Shown here piece after piece: positions 59,397-64,000 of a DNA stretch of 64,000 bases. Each line of letters opens with the position of its first letter. Positions within the stretch are counted from its first letter, which is position 1. The DNA is taken from contig JAHREC010000009.1 in assembly GCA_020081605.1 (NCBI GenBank), forward strand, positions 5,642,001 to 5,706,000. Reading direction: 5' to 3'. This DNA is from Albifimbria verrucaria. Lineage: Eukaryota; Ascomycota; Sordariomycetes; Hypocreales; Stachybotryaceae. The notes below the pieces were generated by a model. That model saw nothing but the letters and a program-made list of their open reading frames with translations. It did not search any database and was not told the origin of the DNA. A program made the translations under genes and the position numbers.

Positions 59397-62300
59397 TATA
59401 ATAATTAAGATTATTCTATATTATTTAATAAATATAGAATAAATAAAATTAAATAATTATCCTTAAATAAATAAAGAAAGCTTACTTTAATTTAAAATAA
59501 TATTATATAATTATTATTAATTAAATAAATTATCTTTAGAATTTAAATTAAAAATAATTTAATAATTATATATTATTAATAATTAATAATTTTTTAATTA
59601 ATAACTAAAAAAAACTTCTATTTATATATTAATATCTTTTTTTAAGAATAATAAAGTATTTTATTTCTTTATTTTAATATTATACCTAAGAGTATTATTA
59701 ATTATTATTTTTATTCTTATTAATTATTATTTTAATTTATACTTTCTAGATTCTACTTAAGCTTTATTATATTATTATATTAATTATATTAATTATTCTT
59801 ATATAATATACTTTTATTATTATTTATTAATTTAATATTATATATAAATTCTTTCTATACCTTTATTTTATTATTCTATAATATATATTTATTAAACTAT
59901 TTATTATATATAGAAAATTCCTTTTATAAAGTTCTTTATAATATAGGCTTTTATATTATTTATAATTAATTAAAGGGTAAAATATATAATCCTTAATTAT
60001 TCTATAGAACTTAGATTAATCTATTCTAATATATTTTAGGTATTATATTAATATAGATTATAATATAATACTCCCTTCCTATAGCTAAATCCTTTAGGCT
60101 AGGGTTATTATATAAGGTTACTTATTATTTACTTTATTAATAGGTTAATTTATTTCTTTTCTTACTTTCTTATAATATTAATATTATACTATCTCCTAAT
60201 TCTAAATATAAATCTAAGGAATATCTTTATTTAAAAGCTTATATAATAAATATAAATATTCCTATAAATATATTTTATATTTATTATTTTAATAATAGCT
60301 TAGATTATAAGATTCTTTTTAAATCTTCTTATTATATTATATATATTAATTAAAAAAGCCTTATAATAATATTTTAATAGCTATTACTTATTTATTCTCC
60401 CTTCCTTATTAATATCTTTTCCTTAGATTCTAATATTCTATAGTTTCTTATTTTAACTAATAAAAGTATTATTTTAATAATAATAAGGAGAAAGCAGAGG
60501 AATATTTAATTAAGCTATAGAAGCAGTTATCTAAGGCTATAAATCGCTTATTATAGATTTAGAAAATTTATTATAAGATTAAGAAAAAGAATAATAAGCT
60601 ATTAATATAGGGTCTTATTAAACTTAATAAAAAGGATAGGGTTTTTTCAAGTTTATTATAAATACTGCTTATATTAAATTCCTATAAAGCATAGATTATT
60701 TAGGATTTATAAGCTAATAGTATTTTAAAGAATATAGATTAATCTTCTCTTAACTTAAATAAGAAGTTTTTTAACTTTAAGCCTTTATTTAAAATTTCTT
60801 TATTTTAATTTTTATATTAAATAAATTTTTAGGGGTTTCTATATATTCTTATTTTTATTATAACCTTTTTATTTAATAAAATAATATTCTTTACCTTTAT
60901 TATTAACTTTATATTCTAGAATTTTTTTAATTTTATATTTTAATTTAATTAAAAATACTTTAATACTTTCTTTAATAGATTCTCTATTTAATACTTTTCT
61001 AGGAATATAATATAAAAGATATTATATATTCTTATTATTTCTAGAAGCTTAATTTTATAATTAATATCTAAGATTTTTTATAGTATAGAGAATAATCTTA
61101 ATTTCTTATAATTTAATTTATTATTAAATTCTATAGTTTTAATATTTATATAATATATATAAATTATATCTCTCTCTTAAAAAGTTAATCTTATTAATCT
61201 TTTTTATTATAAAATATTTTTATTTTTTATTATATAAATAAAATTTCTTTATATAATATATTATATAATATTTTTATCTTATTTACTTTAATTATTCCTT
61301 TTTATATTTTATTAATAATAATAATTCTTTATTAAATAATAATTTAAATCCCTTATTTATATAATATAGTATTTATTTTATTATTTCTAACTTACTTAAA
61401 TTATAAATAATCTATATAATTAATAATTACTTTATTTAATTATTTTATTTATAATTTATAAAGTATTATAGATATTATTTTAAGGTTTAATTTATTCTTT
61501 CTATTTATCTATTTATTTAAAGATAGAAAACTATACTAAGCTTGCTTTTTATTTCTAATTATATTATTAACTCTTATTAAAATTTAAAAGCGAATATTAA
61601 TTCTCTATTAAAGATAATTTTATTTAATAATCTATTCTAAGATACTATATATTTAAGGAAATAATATACTATATCTTTAGTATTTATTATTTTATTATAT
61701 AAAATAAAGTATATAAATTTTATAAATCTATTTATAATAATAAAAATATTATTATAGCTATTCTTAGTTTTTAATTCTCTTAATTTAAATAGCTTTATAA
61801 TAAAATCCTATAAAATTAATTTCTATAAATACTTTAATATTAATAATAATTTTAAATATTTATATAGTTTATATTATATAGATTTAGCTTTATTATATAT
61901 ATTATAATTTTTAATATATTCTTCTATATATTATTATAATCTTAGTATATTATAATATTAATTAATTTATTTATATATTTTTTATATCCTAGGATATTTT
62001 ATAAGAGAATAGTTATAATATTTTTATATTATCTTCTAGATTATTCCCTTAGATATTTATATTTTCTTTTTATAGAATTAAATTTAGCTTTCTTTATTAA
62101 AATCTTAGTTTTTTATAGATATTTCTATATTTTCTTATTCCTTTAAGATTTCCTAAAAAGTATATTAAGGCTTTAATTTATATAAAAATAATTAAGTTAT
62201 TAATTTTAAACTAATTTCTCTTTAAAGTTAATTAAGAAAATTTATATAATTATTAAAGGGATCTCTTATTTATATTCTAATTTATAGCTAAAAGTATTAA

Positions 62301-64000
62301 CTTTATTATTTTTTAATCTTTTTTAATATATAATTTTATAATTAAATAAGCTTAATATTTCTATATATTTTATTTATTATATTATTAGGGTTTAGGTTAT
62401 TATAAAATAAAAAATATTCTTATAATTAATATAAACCTTAATTTTATATTTATTTCCTATAAAATAATATTAAAATTCTTTAAAGCTTTTAATAATTATT
62501 ATAAATTCTTTATTATATATAAAATAATATAATAATAATCTATTAAGTTTTTTAATTAAAATATAATAAAGTATAATACTCTATCTTTATTATATTATTC
62601 TATTATAGCTCTTAATATAAAGTTTAATATATTTATCTCTAGTTCTATAGCTAATTTAAGGTTAAATATTATTAAGATTAATTTTAATAATATTTATTAT
62701 TTAATATCTTTAAATACTCTTTTTTTTCTTATTTAAATTTAAATTCCTTATTTTTCTAGATTAAATTTATTAAAGGTTTAATAATTTTATTAAAATCTTT
62801 AATAAATTATCTATAATAATTAATAAATCTAAAGAAGCTTTATATATCCTTAATATTCTTAGATTTTATTTATTCTTTTATTATAATAATCTTTTCTTTT
62901 TTATTTAAATTTTATTTAATTTAATTATATATTTAAGAAAGTTTATTTTTTATATATAAAGTTTATTTTTATTAAGTTTAATTAATAATTTTATATTTTA
63001 TAATATTTATAGAATTAAATATATATATTTTTTATATTTAGCTTTATTCTTTAAAAAAATTAAAATATTATTAAAGTATATTATAATAAATTTATTAATA
63101 TAGTTTTATAATATATAATTAATTATTTATTAAAATATAATTAATATATTAATTAATTTAAAAAATATTATTAAATATTTAAATAATTTAAATTTTATTT
63201 AAAAGATTATTTTCTATTTTTTATCTTTCTTTATTTAAATTAAATTATAGGCTCCTTTAAGACCTAAGGCTATAAACTAATTTTTTTATATAAATAGTCT
63301 TTTATTTTTATTATTAATAATAAAAGTATATAATCCTTAATAATAATTATATTAAACTATTTAAAATCTATTATTAATCGGAGTTTTTTATTCTTCTTAA
63401 ATATAAATATTATAGGGTATTTAATAAAGGATTTTAATAATTTAATATACTCTTTATAAAGATTTTTATTAATATATACTTTAAATTCTTTAAGTTCTTT
63501 AATATTTAAATTATATATTAATAAAAATAAGTTTTTTCTTTATTAATAATCTAGATTTTATAGTTCTATTTTATATATTTTAATAATCTTATTTTAGATT
63601 CTTCTTAAAATAACTTTTTATATTTTCTATACTTTTCTAGGATATTCTTTAGCTATTCTTTTTCTTCTAGAGTTAAGGGTTCTTTTTTTATTTAAAGAGA
63701 TTTTAAATTATTTCTTTAATTTCTATTCTTAGTAGATTTAAATATTATTTTTCTTTTATTTTATTTATCTTATTTTATTTATATTAAATTTTAAATTATA
63801 TTACTTTTTTAATTAATATAATATTATATACTTTATATTTCTATACTTTTAATAAATTATATTAAATATCCTTATTTAATTTAATCTTAAATAATTTCTT
63901 TAATTTCTTTTTAATTAAGATAATTTAATTAATAATAAAATTAATCTTTAGGTTTTTTTATTATAATTATAATTACCCTAAGAGAATATAAATAAATTCT
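59397..64000 (-). mobile_element. Second Ty3/gypsy copy, more degraded, cut by the window end
   Basis: An LTR at about 59397-60070 is followed by the same interior as the first copy. Examples are the polypurine-tract complement and the following tatagctaaatcc near 60075, and the reverse transcriptase zone near 63240-63430. It has lost more G and C than the copy at 49-57 kb, suggesting an older insertion or more RIP rounds. Its 5' half lies beyond the window. Confidence 0.85.

Noticed and set aside
48001..64000. Host genes or CRISPR-like or tRNA features in the right-hand AT block
   Set aside because: Only retroelement remnants are legible; no cloverleaf or spaced-repeat pattern was seen.

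Overview
The window comes from a filamentous ascomycete (Pezizomycotina). The evidence is short spliceosomal introns (about 43-160 nt, GT...CTAAC-like branch...AG), an NR-PKS, AflR/AflS-type regulators, and AT-rich tracts from which CpA/TpG-type sites have been stripped (RIP-like decay). The species cannot be told from the sequence.

Layout. 0-3 kb: a PTH11/rhodopsin-like 7-TM receptor (-) and a UstYa/DUF3328 protein (+). 3-4.4 kb: no convincing gene. 4.43-8.66 kb: an almost pure A/T desert. 9.1-48.0 kb: a large polyketide cluster. 48-64 kb: AT-rich, heavily mutated Ty3/gypsy retrotransposons (one with both LTRs at about 49.4-57.8 kb, a second entering at about 59.4 kb and running off the end) and a fold-back repeat between them.

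The cluster is of the emodin/chrysophanol type. A SAT-KS-AT-PT-ACP synthase without thioesterase (9075-15039, -) is divergent from its stand-alone metallo-beta-lactamase thioesterase (15616-16621, +). An EthD-type decarboxylase (17395-17984) and a DUF1772 anthrone oxygenase (23743-24320) should give emodin-level anthraquinone. A versicolorin-reductase-like SDR (36322-37418) and a scytalone-dehydratase-like protein (37889-38607), divergently paired, would remove an oxygen (emodin to chrysophanol logic). A DUF4243 questin-oxidase/Baeyer-Villiger-like protein (24673-26034) and an AvfA-type NmrA-like oxidoreductase (35000-35784) are the pair used for ring opening to benzophenones and xanthones. 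Further tailoring candidates are two P450s, a SAM methyltransferase, a SnoaL-like protein, a DUF4267 membrane protein, an aldo-keto reductase, a medium-chain reductase and a versicolorin-B-synthase-like GMC oxidoreductase. Regulation is by an AflR-like Zn2Cys6 factor (26706-28191, -) and an AflS-like partner (30908-32393, +). In the aflatoxin cluster these two are adjacent; here a retroelement LTR remnant and an AT-rich island lie between them. The end product is inferred to be a chrysophanol-derived seco-anthraquinone or (tetrahydro)xanthone; the exact compound cannot be read from sequence.

The most striking technical feature is that 13 genes read through only if single bases are added, 38 in all by my count. 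Each one is a one-base shortening of a homopolymer run, with no insertions and no clear nonsense substitutions. Seven other genes (UstYa, EthD, DUF4243, AflS, SnoaL-like, scytalone-dehydratase-like, DUF4267) are intact. This looks more like homopolymer under-calling in the assembly than cluster decay, but the sequence alone cannot decide. Gene spans below are whole loci, introns included.
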